The position numbers and the translations under genes are program-made. A stretch of 64,000 nt of DNA from Bradyrhizobium sp. B097. Lineage in GTDB: Bacteria; Pseudomonadota; Alphaproteobacteria; Rhizobiales; Xanthobacteraceae. Under the pieces are notes generated by a model. The model searched no databases. It was not told where the DNA came from and saw only the letters and a program-made list of their open reading frames with translations. The stretch is from assembly GCF_038957035.1 (NCBI RefSeq), contig NZ_CP152412.1, positions 2,352,501 to 2,416,500 of the forward strand, written 5' to 3'. This document shows, piece after piece, positions 1 through 7,794 of this stretch. Positions within the stretch are counted from its first letter, which is position 1. The number at the start of each line of letters is the position of its first letter.

Positions 1-1
1 G

Positions 2-751
2 GGGCCGACCTTCGACTACACTCATCGCCTGCTCGATCCGCAGCTCGCGGAAGGTTTTGTGCCGGAGCAGCCGGCGACCGCGGAAGCATCGCAGGCGGCA
101 ACGCCGCGGGTCACCGACATTCTCGGCCGCGACGGCCTGATCGAATCGTCGCCGCAGGCAGATAGCGACGCGGCGGTCGGCGACCTCACGCGCGAGCCGC
201 TGAGCTTCCCGGCTGATCGCGATCTGCGGCTGCAGAATCTGGCCCGCGGCGACGAAGGCTTCCTGCTCGCACTCGGCTATTCGACGCAGCGCGGCTATGG
301 CCGCAATCATCCCTTCGCCGGCGAGATCCGCTTCGGCGAGGTCGAGGTCGAATTCTCAGCCGAAGACGTCGGCTTCGCGGTGCCGCTCGGCTCGATCGAA
401 CTCACCGAGTGCCAGATGGTCAACCAGTTCAAGGGCTCGACGACAGAGGCGCCGTGCTTCACACGCGGCTATGGCCTCGCCTTCGGCCAGAGCGAGCGCA
501 AGACCATGTCGATGGCGCTGGTCGACCGCGCGCTGCGTGCGCGCGAGCTCGGCGAGGAGGCGGGAGCGCCGGCGCAGGACGAGGAGTTCGTGATGTCGCA
601 CTCCGACAATGTCCAGTCGACCGGATTCGTCGAGCATCTCAAGCTGCCGCATTACGTCGACTTCCAGTCCGAGCTCGGCCTGCTCCGCAAGCTACGGCAG
701 GAATTCGCGGAAGCCAACGAGGCCGTGGAACTGCAGGAGGCCGCGGAATGA
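2..751 (+). CDS. phnI: PhnI, carbon-phosphorus lyase core subunit (3' part, runs in from the left edge)
   Basis: C-terminal about 250 residues of PhnI; the reading frame is open from base 2, so the start lies outside the window. PhnI is part of the PhnGHIJ core and, with PhnG/H/L, moves the phosphonate onto the ribose of ATP with release of adenine. The conserved stretches LLALGYSTQRGYGRNHPF and the late SDNVQSTGFVEHLKLPHYVDF are visible, as expected of the family. The stop overlaps the phnJ start in an ATGA arrangement, so translation is probably coupled. The acidic, low-conservation insert near the visible start is a normal variable loop. Certain as to family; upstream phnG/phnH are inferred only. 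Confidence 0.93.
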   Translation, partial: GPTFDYTHRLLDPQLAEGFVPEQPATAEASQAATPRVTDILGRDGLIESSPQADSDAAVGDLTREPLSFPADRDLRLQNLARGDEGFLLALGYSTQRGYGRNHPFAGEIRFGEVEVEFSAEDVGFAVPLGSIELTECQMVNQFKGSTTEAPCFTRGYGLAFGQSERKTMSMALVDRALRARELGEEAGAPAQDEEFVMSHSDNVQSTGFVEHLKLPHYVDFQSELGLLRKLRQEFAEANEAVELQEAAE

Positions 752-1632
752 ATGCGCCGACGTACAATTTCGCCTATCTCGACGAGCAGACCAAGCGGAT
801 GATCCGCCGCGCGATCTTGAAGGCGATCGCGATTCCCGGCTATCAGGTGCCGTTCGCGAGCCGCGAGATGCCCATGCCCTATGGCTGGGGCACCGGTGGC
901 GTGCAGGTGACGGCGGCGATCCTCGGCCCCGACGACGTGCTGAAGGTGATCGACCAGGGTTCGGACGATACCACCAACGCGATCTCGATCCGCAAGTTCT
1001 TCGGCAAGACCGCGGGTGTCGCGACCACGACCTCGACCACGGATGCGACCGTGATCCAGACCCGGCACCGCATTCCGGAGGCGTCGCTGCACGCCGGACA
1101 GGTGCTGGTCTATCAGGTGCCGATCCCCGAGCCGCTGCGCTTCCTCGAGCCGCGCGAGACCGAGACGCGGCGCATGCACGCGCTCGCCGAATACGGGCTG
1201 ATGCATGTCAAGCTCTACGAGGACATCGCGCGCTTCGGCCACATCGCGACCGCCTACGCCTATCCGGTGAAGGTGAATGCACGCTACGTGATGGACCCGT
1301 CGCCGACGCCGAAGTTCGATAATCCGAAGATGGACAATTGCGCGGCCTTGCAGCTGTTCGGCGCCGGCCGCGAGAAGCGCATCTACGCGATCCCGCCCTA
1401 TACCACGGTGGTCTCGCTGGATTTCGAGGATCATCCGTTCACGCGCTACCGCTTTGATGCGCCCTGCGCGCTGTGCGGCGCCGATAGTTCCTATCTCGAC
1501 GAGATCGTCACCGACGACAAGGGCGGGCGGATGTTCGTCTGCTCCGACACCGACTTCTGCGAGCAGCGCCAGGCCGCCGGCCATCACGGCACCGAGAGCG
1601 CGGCGCCGCACAAGGAGAAGGCGCATGTCTGA
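748..1632 (+). CDS. phnJ: PhnJ, alpha-D-ribose 1-methylphosphonate 5-phosphate C-P lyase (radical SAM)
   Basis: A 294-residue PhnJ, the enzyme that breaks the carbon-phosphorus bond by a radical SAM mechanism. The start is the ATG that overlaps the phnI stop. Near the C-terminus four cysteines are spaced C-x2-C-x21-C-x5-C (CALCGAD ... CSDTDFC), which matches the spacing known for the iron-sulfur ligands and catalytic cysteine of E. coli PhnJ. The GWGTGG motif near residue 50 is also typical. The 3' end overlaps phnK by 8 bases. All key residues seem present, so the protein is probably active. Confidence 0.97.
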   Translation: MNAPTYNFAYLDEQTKRMIRRAILKAIAIPGYQVPFASREMPMPYGWGTGGVQVTAAILGPDDVLKVIDQGSDDTTNAISIRKFFGKTAGVATTTSTTDATVIQTRHRIPEASLHAGQVLVYQVPIPEPLRFLEPRETETRRMHALAEYGLMHVKLYEDIARFGHIATAYAYPVKVNARYVMDPSPTPKFDNPKMDNCAALQLFGAGREKRIYAIPPYTTVVSLDFEDHPFTRYRFDAPCALCGADSSYLDEIVTDDKGGRMFVCSDTDFCEQRQAAGHHGTESAAPHKEKAHV

Positions 1633-2422
1633 GCTCTCGAGCCTCGACAACGACCAGCCGCTGCTGGTGGCCGAGGGGCTTGCGAAGAATTACGGCCGGC
1701 TCCCGGCCTGCCGCGATGTCTCGTTCGCGCTCTATCCCGGCGAGGTGCTGGCGATCGTCGGCGAGTCCGGTTCGGGCAAGTCGACCCTGCTGCAGCTGCT
1801 TTCCGCGCAGCTCGCGCCGAGCGCGGGGCGGGTGTCCTACCGGATGCGCGACGGCGTGCTGCGCGATCTTGCCGAACTCGGCGAGGCCGAGCGGCGCTTC
1901 CTGTTCCGCACCGACTGGGGCTTTGTGCACCAGGACCCGGCGCAAGGGCTGCGCATGGGCGTGTCGGCCGGCGCCAACGTCGGCGAGCGGCTGATGGCGG
2001 TCGGCTGGAATCACTACGGCCGGATCCGCGACACCGCGTCGACCTGGCTCGATCGGGTCGAGATCGATGTCGGCCGCATCGACGATGCGCCGAAGACCTA
2101 TTCCGGCGGCATGCGGCAGCGGCTGCAGATCGCGCGCAACCTCGTCACCGAGCCGCGGCTGGTGTTCATGGACGAGCCGACCGGCGGCCTCGACGTCTCG
2201 GTGCAGGCGCGCCTGCTCGACCTGATGCGCAATCTCGTCAGCGAGCTCGGCCTTGCCGCCATCGTCGTGACCCACGATCTCGCCGTCGCGCGCCTGCTGT
2301 CGCATCGCGTGATGGTGATGAAGGGCGGCCGCGTCATCGAGACCGGTCTCACCGACCAGGTGCTCGACGATCCCCGCGAGCCCTATACGCAGCTGCTCGT
2401 TTCCTCGATACTTCCGCCATGA
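1625..2422 (+). CDS. phnK: PhnK, ABC-type ATPase of the C-P lyase complex
   Basis: A 265-residue ABC-ATPase. Walker A GESGSGKST lies at about residues 46-54, the signature is YSGGMRQRL, and Walker B is LVFMDEPTGGLD. PhnK binds the PhnGHIJ core and is needed in vivo, although it is not a transporter subunit; no membrane partner is encoded nearby. The start is the ATG inside the end of phnJ (8-base overlap), and the stop overlaps phnL in an ATGA arrangement. Related oligopeptide-importer ATPases have similar sequence, but the phn context settles the call. Confidence 0.96.
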   Translation: MSELSSLDNDQPLLVAEGLAKNYGRLPACRDVSFALYPGEVLAIVGESGSGKSTLLQLLSAQLAPSAGRVSYRMRDGVLRDLAELGEAERRFLFRTDWGFVHQDPAQGLRMGVSAGANVGERLMAVGWNHYGRIRDTASTWLDRVEIDVGRIDDAPKTYSGGMRQRLQIARNLVTEPRLVFMDEPTGGLDVSVQARLLDLMRNLVSELGLAAIVVTHDLAVARLLSHRVMVMKGGRVIETGLTDQVLDDPREPYTQLLVSSILPP

Positions 2423-3129
2423 GCTTGTCAATGACCGCGATGATCGAACTTGCCAACGCCGAGAAGACCTTCACCATGCATCTGCAAGGCGGCGTCGAGC
2501 TGCCTGTGGTGCGCGGCGTCTCGTTCCACGCCGATCCGGGCGAGTGCGTGGTGCTGTCGGGCCCGTCGGGCGCCGGCAAATCCTCGATCCTGAAGATGAT
2601 CTTCGGCAATTATCGCTGCGACAGCGGCCGGATCGGCATCCGCCATCGCGGCAAGGTGGTCGACCTCGCGACCGCCGAGCCGCGCCAGGTGCTGAGCATC
2701 CGCCGCTCGACCATCGGCTATGTCAGCCAGTTCCTGCGCGCGGTGCCGCGGGTGGCGACGATCGATGTCGTCGCCGAGCCGCTGATCGTCAACGGCGTGG
2801 CGCGCGAGGAGGCCCGCGAGCGCGCCGGGCGCCTGTTGCGCCGGCTCAACATTCCGGAGCGGCTGTGGACCTTGCCGCCCTCGACCTTCTCCGGCGGCGA
2901 GCAGCAGCGCGTCAACATCGCGCGCGGCTTCATCTCGGACCTGCCGATCCTGCTGCTGGACGAGCCGACCGCTTCGCTCGATGCGGCGAATCGCGCAGTG
3001 GTGGTCGAGCTGATTGCGGAGAAGAAAACCAAGGGCGTCGCGATGGTCGCGATTGTCCATGACGACGAAATCCGTCATCTGATTGCCGACCGCATCGTCG
3101 ATGTGACCTCGTTCGCCGCTGCTGCCTGA
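2419..3129 (+). CDS. phnL: PhnL, ABC-type ATPase of the C-P lyase pathway
   Basis: A 236-residue ABC-ATPase with Walker A GPSGAGKSS at residues 48-56, signature FSGGEQQRV and Walker B PILLLDEPTASLD. PhnL acts with PhnG, PhnH and PhnI in the nucleophilic exchange that forms ribose 1-phosphonate triphosphate. It starts within the phnK stop (ATGA). An in-frame ATG five codons further in is a possible alternative start. It is a little longer at the N-terminus than usual, but otherwise standard. Confidence 0.95.
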   Translation: MSLSMTAMIELANAEKTFTMHLQGGVELPVVRGVSFHADPGECVVLSGPSGAGKSSILKMIFGNYRCDSGRIGIRHRGKVVDLATAEPRQVLSIRRSTIGYVSQFLRAVPRVATIDVVAEPLIVNGVAREEARERAGRLLRRLNIPERLWTLPPSTFSGGEQQRVNIARGFISDLPILLLDEPTASLDAANRAVVVELIAEKKTKGVAMVAIVHDDEIRHLIADRIVDVTSFAAAA

Positions 3130-3142
3130 AGGACCGTTTGAA

Positions 3143-4297
3143 ATGACCGCCAAGCAAGACACCATCATCGGCAACGCCCGGCTGGTCCTCGCCGATCGCG
3201 TGATCGAGCAGGGCTGGGTTGCGATCGTTGACGGCAAGATCGCCGAATTCGGCGAGGGCAGGGCGCCCGAGGCCGCCGAGGACGCCGGCGGCGATCTCCT
3301 GATGCCCGGGCTGATCGAGCTGCACACCGATCATCTCGAAATGCACTACGTGCCGCGGCCGAAGGTGTTCTGGAATCCGGTCGCTGCCGTGATCTCCTAT
3401 GACGGGCAGCTCTCGACCTCGGGCATCACCACTGTGCTGGATTCGCTGCGGGTGTGGCGCGAGGACGGCGCCGAGGATGTCGACGGCCGCGCCGGTGTGC
3501 TGGCGGCGGCGATCTCGGCCGCGCGCGAGGAGGACCTGCTGCGTGCCGATCACTTCCTGCATCTGCGCTGCGAGGTGCCGATGCCTGATGTCGTCGCCGA
3601 AGCCAAGGAGCTGATCGAGCGGCCCGACGTGCGGCTGATGTCGCTGATGGATCATACGCCGGGCCAGCGCCAGTTCCGCGACGAGGTGAAGCTGCGCGAC
3701 TACTACCGCGGCAAGGGCGGCGGCATGACCGACGCCCAGCTCGACGTGCTGTTCGCCCGGCGCTTCGCCTATCAGAAGGAATATGCCGTGGCGAACACCC
3801 GCGCGATCGTCGCGCTGGCGCATCAATACAAGATTCCGCTCGCGAGCCACGACGATACCACGGATGAAAACGTGGTCGACGCCGTCAACGACAAGGTCGC
3901 GGTCGCGGAATTCCCGACCACGATGGAAGCCGCGCGCGGGCTGCACGCCGCCGGCATCGACATCCTGATGGGCGCGCCGAACGTTGTGCGCGGCGGCTCG
4001 CACTCTGGCAATATCGCCGCCGTCGATCTCGCCAATGAGGGCATGCTCGATATCCTGTCGTCGGACTACATCCCCTCCAGCCTGCTGATGGCCGCCCTGC
4101 AACTGCCGCGGCATGTGCCGGCGATTGATCTCGCCTCCGCTGTCCGCACCGTGACCAAGACGCCCGCCGAGGCGGTCGGTCTGTCCGATCGCGGCGAGAT
4201 CGCGGTCGGCAGGCGCGCCGATCTGATCCGCGTGCACGTCGCGCGCGATCTGCCTGTCGTGCGCAGCGTCTGGCGCGAAGGGGGGAGGGTCGCGTGA
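3143..4297 (+). CDS. phnM: PhnM, alpha-D-ribose 1-methylphosphonate 5-triphosphate diphosphatase
   Basis: A 384-residue amidohydrolase-superfamily enzyme that removes pyrophosphate from the ribose-phosphonate triphosphate before PhnJ acts. Metal-binding histidines are seen in LMPGLIELHTDHLEMH near residues 53-68, and a further motif LASHDD at about 232. The C-terminal SDRGEIAVGRRADLIRV is the usual amidohydrolase closing strand. It begins 13 bases after phnL and its stop overlaps the GTG start of phnN, so it belongs to the same transcript. Confidence 0.95.
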   Translation: MTAKQDTIIGNARLVLADRVIEQGWVAIVDGKIAEFGEGRAPEAAEDAGGDLLMPGLIELHTDHLEMHYVPRPKVFWNPVAAVISYDGQLSTSGITTVLDSLRVWREDGAEDVDGRAGVLAAAISAAREEDLLRADHFLHLRCEVPMPDVVAEAKELIERPDVRLMSLMDHTPGQRQFRDEVKLRDYYRGKGGGMTDAQLDVLFARRFAYQKEYAVANTRAIVALAHQYKIPLASHDDTTDENVVDAVNDKVAVAEFPTTMEAARGLHAAGIDILMGAPNVVRGGSHSGNIAAVDLANEGMLDILSSDYIPSSLLMAALQLPRHVPAIDLASAVRTVTKTPAEAVGLSDRGEIAVGRRADLIRVHVARDLPVVRSVWREGGRVA

Positions 4298-4887
4298 CCG
4301 GTACGTCCGTCGTCGCCGAGCAGCGCGCCGCGATCGGTCCCGGCCGGTTGATCCTGGTGGTCGGCCCGAGCGGCGCCGGCAAGGATACGCTGCTGGGACT
4401 GGCGAAGGCGGCCTGCGCCGACGATCGCGACATCGTGTTTCCCCGCCGCCTGATCACACGTCAGGCCTCGGCCTCGGAAGATAATGAAGAGGTCAGTGCG
4501 GAGGCCTTCCAGCGCGCGGCCGCCGCCGGCGACTACGCCATGCATTGGGAAGCGCACGGCCATCGCTATGCGCTGTCGCGCGCGATCAATGATGAGATTC
4601 GCGCCGGGCGCACCGTGATCGCGAACGTCTCCCGCACGGTGATCGCAGCAGCGCGCCGCCACTACGCCAATGCCGTGGTTGTCTCGATCACGGCGCCGCC
4701 GGATGTGCTGGCCGCGCGGCTGGCTGCGCGGGCACGCAGCAGCGACGGCCTTCTCGCGCAGCGGCTGGCCCGCACCGTCGACGAAAGCACGTCGACGCCC
4801 GATTTCACCATCGTCAATTCCGGCACCGCCGAATATCACGCGCGACAGCTTGTCCGCATCATCAAGGGCGAGCGCTGGGACGAATAG
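4294..4887 (+). CDS. phnN: PhnN, ribose 1,5-bisphosphate phosphokinase
   Basis: A 197-residue P-loop kinase related to guanylate kinase. It phosphorylates ribose 1,5-bisphosphate to PRPP, the last step that returns the C-P lyase sugar to metabolism. Walker A GPSGAGKDT is at residues 24-32, followed by RRLITRQAS, the position of the guanylate-kinase-like binding region. The GTG start overlaps the phnM stop (GTGA). Length and motifs are normal for the family. Confidence 0.93.
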   Translation: MTGTSVVAEQRAAIGPGRLILVVGPSGAGKDTLLGLAKAACADDRDIVFPRRLITRQASASEDNEEVSAEAFQRAAAAGDYAMHWEAHGHRYALSRAINDEIRAGRTVIANVSRTVIAAARRHYANAVVVSITAPPDVLAARLAARARSSDGLLAQRLARTVDESTSTPDFTIVNSGTAEYHARQLVRIIKGERWDE

Positions 4888-4922
4888 CAAGAGACGAGTA
4901 GCCACAAAGGAGAACAGCACGA

Positions 4923-5534
4923 ATGTCGGTGATCTCTACGATCGAGCAGCTTGAGGCGATCTACGGCTTCCCGAACGACGCGTCGACCGTGAAGGTCGCT
5001 GATCACGTGACGCCGCTCTACCGTGTGCTCATCGAGAAGTCGCCGTTCGTGTCGCTTGCGACGTCGGGGCCCGAGGGGCTCGATTGCTCGCCGCGCGGCG
5101 ACTTGCCGGGCTTCGTGCGTATCCATGATGCGAAGACGCTGATGATGCCGGATCGCCGCGGCAACAATCGCTGCGACTCGCTGCGCAACATCGTTCGCGA
5201 TCCTCGCGTGGGGCTGTTGTTCCTGATTCCGGGCTCGGGCAGCACGCTGCGCGTCAACGGCCGGGCCTACGTCACGGCCGAGCCGGAACTCCTGGCCTCC
5301 TTCAAGATGGAAGGCAAGGCGCCGCGCACGGTGATCGTGATGAATGTAGACGAGATCTACTTCCAGTGCGCCCGCGCGATCGTGCGCTCCGACCTCTGGA
5401 ATCCGGACAAGCGGGTCGATCCGAAGGCCTTGCCGACACCGGGCCAGATCCTCGCCGAGATGAGCGAGCACACGGTCGGCGGCGAAAAATACGATCGCGA
5501 ATGGCCAGAGCGCGCGCGGCAAACGATGTGGTGA
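4923..5534 (+). CDS. Pyridoxamine 5'-phosphate oxidase-like FMN-binding flavoprotein (PPOX family)
   Basis: A 203-residue protein of the split-barrel FMN-binding fold, closest in pattern to the DR2398-type PPOX subfamily. Typical stretches are FVSLATSGPEGLDCSPRGD, the MPDRRGNNR motif and the LFLIPGSGSTLRVNGRA strand. The reaction is unknown for this subfamily; it is not the PdxH of vitamin B6 synthesis, which is a separate gene at 37.9 kb. It follows phnN by 35 bases with an AAGGAG ribosome site, so co-transcription with the phn operon is likely. Any role in phosphonate use is inference. Confidence 0.85.
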   Translation: MSVISTIEQLEAIYGFPNDASTVKVADHVTPLYRVLIEKSPFVSLATSGPEGLDCSPRGDLPGFVRIHDAKTLMMPDRRGNNRCDSLRNIVRDPRVGLLFLIPGSGSTLRVNGRAYVTAEPELLASFKMEGKAPRTVIVMNVDEIYFQCARAIVRSDLWNPDKRVDPKALPTPGQILAEMSEHTVGGEKYDREWPERARQTMW

Positions 5535-5542
5535 CGTCTCTT

Positions 5543-5686
5543 CTCCCTCGCCCCGCTCTTGCGGGGAGAGGGTTGGGGTGAGGGGGCGTCCCGCGATAAT
5601 GCTGATAGTTGTGCACGCGGCAGCTCCCCCTCACCCGAATTCGAGCTTTGCTCGAATTCGACCTCTCCCCGCAAGCGGGGCGAGGT
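5543..5686. repeat. Palindromic intergenic repeat (CCTC-CCCCGC type)
   Basis: Two inverted arms flank the element: CCTCGCCCCGCT followed by TGCGGGGAGAGG on the left, and CCTCTCCCCGCAAGCGGGG on the right. An inner pair GGTGAGGGGGC / GCTCCCCCTCACC lets the whole stretch fold as a large cruciform. It fills the gap between the convergent flavoprotein and TetR genes. A related but more diverged element lies at 22921-23048. Confidence 0.8.
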
Positions 5687-5722
5687 AACTTCCGATGGCT
5701 GCGTCGAAGTTGGTCTTGCGGC

Positions 5723-6322
5723 TCAGGCCTTCGCCTGCTCATCGAACGCCTTCAGCGACACCGCCGCGATCTCGCGGAGCGCGTTGCGGTCGGCGCCCGA
5801 GGAAGCCATCACGCACATGCCGGATGTGACCGCGGAGAGATAGCGGGCAAGCATGGCCGGATCGGCGTTTTCGTCCAAATCGCGTTCGGCCTTGGCGCGG
5901 ACAAAGCGTTCGCGCAACTGATCTTCGGTGTGGGTGCGGCGCGCCGCCAGTTCGAATGGAACGTTTGCCGAGCCGGTGCCGCAGGCAAGGCCACCTTGGA
6001 CCAGCAGACAGCCGGGCGGGTTGGCGGGATCGGTCTGGGCGTCCGCGTGCTCCATCAGAAATCGTTCGGCCACCTCGCGGGCGGTTGAGGCGCCCAAAAC
6101 CTTTTCCATCCAGGCGTCGCGCTTTTCAGAGTAGCGGTCGAGCGCAGCCTTCAGCAGGCCTTCCTTGCTGCCAAAGGCGGCGTAGAGGCTCGGCGGATTG
6201 ATGCTCATCGCCTCGGTGAGCTGCGCGATCGTGGTGCCCTCGTAACCGTGGCGCCAGAATACGTCCATGGCCCGGTCCAAAGCAGCATCCGCGTCGAAGG
6301 CGCGGGGGCGTCCCATTCCCAT
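5723..6322 (-). CDS. TetR/AcrR family transcriptional regulator
   Basis: A 199-residue TetR-family repressor. The N-terminal helix-turn-helix is plain: FWRHGYEGTTIAQLTEAM followed by NPPSLYAAFGSKEGLL, at about residues 23-60. The remainder is a ligand-binding helical domain with two cysteines (CLLVQGGLACG). It is divergent from the RND adaptor gene across a 204-base gap that holds two palindromes, so it most likely represses the pump and itself. The inducing ligand cannot be told from sequence. Confidence 0.92.
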   Translation of the reverse strand: MGMGRPRAFDADAALDRAMDVFWRHGYEGTTIAQLTEAMSINPPSLYAAFGSKEGLLKAALDRYSEKRDAWMEKVLGASTAREVAERFLMEHADAQTDPANPPGCLLVQGGLACGTGSANVPFELAARRTHTEDQLRERFVRAKAERDLDENADPAMLARYLSAVTSGMCVMASSGADRNALREIAAVSLKAFDEQAKA

Positions 6323-6451
6323 TTTCAGTTACTCCGTAAGCCCGGCGCCGTTTCTGTGACGGCTTGTCTCTGGCTTATCCTATTGTTGCACGTGATGTTT
6401 TTCCGCGTCTTCCCATTTCCCCACGAATGAGATAATAAATTCATAGTGCTC

Positions 6452-6465
6452 GATACATAAGTATC
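6452..6465. promoter_or_regulatory. Palindrome GATAC-N4-GTATC between tetR and the RND genes
   Basis: Perfect 5-base arms with an ATAA spacer, in an AT-rich stretch of the divergent promoter region. It could be part of an operator or promoter. The shortness of the arms makes this weaker than the palindrome at 6491-6510. Confidence 0.35.
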
Positions 6466-6482
6466 TTGCGAACCGGCGTCCA

Positions 6483-6520
6483 GCTCCACATCTGTAGCGA
6501 ACACTACAGATATCTGGAGC
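6483..6520 (+). promoter_or_regulatory. Candidate TetR operator / translation-control hairpin before the RND adaptor gene
   Basis: TCTGTAG-N6-CTACAGA (6491-6510) is a perfect 7-base inverted repeat of the size bound by TetR dimers. An outer pair GCTCCA (6483) / TGGAGC (6515) nearly extends it, with one base of offset. The outer right arm contains the GGAG ribosome site of the gene starting at 6527. It may therefore act on DNA as an operator, or in RNA by hiding the ribosome site. Inference from symmetry and position only. Confidence 0.55.
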
Positions 6521-6526
6521 GCGTGA

Positions 6527-7771
6527 ATGCCCTCGTCAACCCAAAATCCCCGTTCCGGCCGTTTCCGACGAATCGTCGGCGGTGTCGTGATCCTTGGCGC
6601 CCTCGCGGTGGCCGGTTCGATCGCGACCGGCCACTATTTCCACGCTGCGCAGGCGACCGCGGCCGCCGCCGCCCCTGAACCGGCGGTGCCGGTGACCGTT
6701 TCTGTGATCCAGCCGCGGCCGACCACCCTGTTCGATGACTTCTCGGGCCGGCTCGAAGCCGTCGACCGCGTCCAGCTGCGGCCGCGGGTGGCCGGCGCGA
6801 TCCTTTCGACCAACTTCACCGAGGGCGCGCTGGTGAAGTCCGGCGACATCCTGTTCAAGATCGACCCCGCGCCTTACGCGGCCGAGGTCGACCGGGCCCA
6901 GGCGCAGCTCGAGGCGGCCAAGGCCCGCGTCGTGTTCACCACGAGTGAAGTCGAGCGCGGTGCACAGCTGGTCGGCAACAACATCGTCACCAAGCGCGAT
7001 TTCGATCAGCGCGACAACGCCAATCGCGAGGCGATCGCCAACGTCAAGGCCGCCGAAGCCGCGCTGCAGACCGCAAGGCTCAATCTCGACTACACCGAGG
7101 TCCGCGCACCGGTCGATGGCCGGGTCGGCCGGATCGAGATCACGGTCGGCAATCTCGTCGCGGCAGGTACATCATCGCCGGTCCTGACCTCGCTGGTCTC
7201 GGTCAATCCGATCTATGCGAGCTTCGATGCCGATGAGGAGGTCGTGCTGCGCGCGCTGAACTCGATCGCGGACGCGTCCGGCAAGCGCGGCAATCTCGAT
7301 CAGATCCCGGTCGACATGGTGACGTCGGGCGGCCTCAGCGCCAAGGGGCACATCCAGCTGATCGACAACCAGGTCAATGGGCAGAGCGGCACCATCCGCG
7401 TCCGCGCCGTGTTCAAGAACGAAGACGGCCGGCTGATCCCGGGCCAGTTCGCCCGCGTGCGCATGGGCCAGCCCCAGCAGCAGACGCTGGTGCTGGTCGA
7501 CGAGCGCGCCGTCGGCACCGACCAGGACAAGAAGTTCGTCATGCTGGTCGGCGACGACAGCCGCGCGGTCTATCGCTCCGTCACGCTCGGCGGCGCGGTC
7601 GACGGCCTGCGGATCGTGACCGCGGGCCTGAAATCCGGCGACCGCATCGTCGTCAACGGCCTGCAGCGCGTGCGTCCCGGCGCACTCCTGAAGATGGAAG
7701 TCGCCGAGATGGGCGCGCGCGGCATGCAACAGGCATCCTCTGAAATCAACCAGCACGTCGTGCAGCGCTAG
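6527..7771 (+). CDS. RND efflux periplasmic adaptor (membrane fusion protein)
   Basis: A 414-residue membrane fusion protein. An N-terminal membrane anchor (about residues 15-35) is followed by the barrel-sandwich half RVQLRPRVAGAI, an alpha-helical hairpin rich in A/E/Q at about 110-180, the second half DYTEVRAPVDGRVGRIEI and a beta-barrel domain. It links the inner-membrane pump encoded next to an outer-membrane channel; no TolC-type gene is in the window. The ATG at 6527 has a GGAG site 7 bases upstream. It is followed after 23 bases by the pump gene. Confidence 0.95.
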   Translation: MPSSTQNPRSGRFRRIVGGVVILGALAVAGSIATGHYFHAAQATAAAAAPEPAVPVTVSVIQPRPTTLFDDFSGRLEAVDRVQLRPRVAGAILSTNFTEGALVKSGDILFKIDPAPYAAEVDRAQAQLEAAKARVVFTTSEVERGAQLVGNNIVTKRDFDQRDNANREAIANVKAAEAALQTARLNLDYTEVRAPVDGRVGRIEITVGNLVAAGTSSPVLTSLVSVNPIYASFDADEEVVLRALNSIADASGKRGNLDQIPVDMVTSGGLSAKGHIQLIDNQVNGQSGTIRVRAVFKNEDGRLIPGQFARVRMGQPQQQTLVLVDERAVGTDQDKKFVMLVGDDSRAVYRSVTLGGAVDGLRIVTAGLKSGDRIVVNGLQRVRPGALLKMEVAEMGARGMQQASSEINQHVVQR

Positions 7772-7794
7772 GCGCTGCACGCGGGGGCGGAGCC

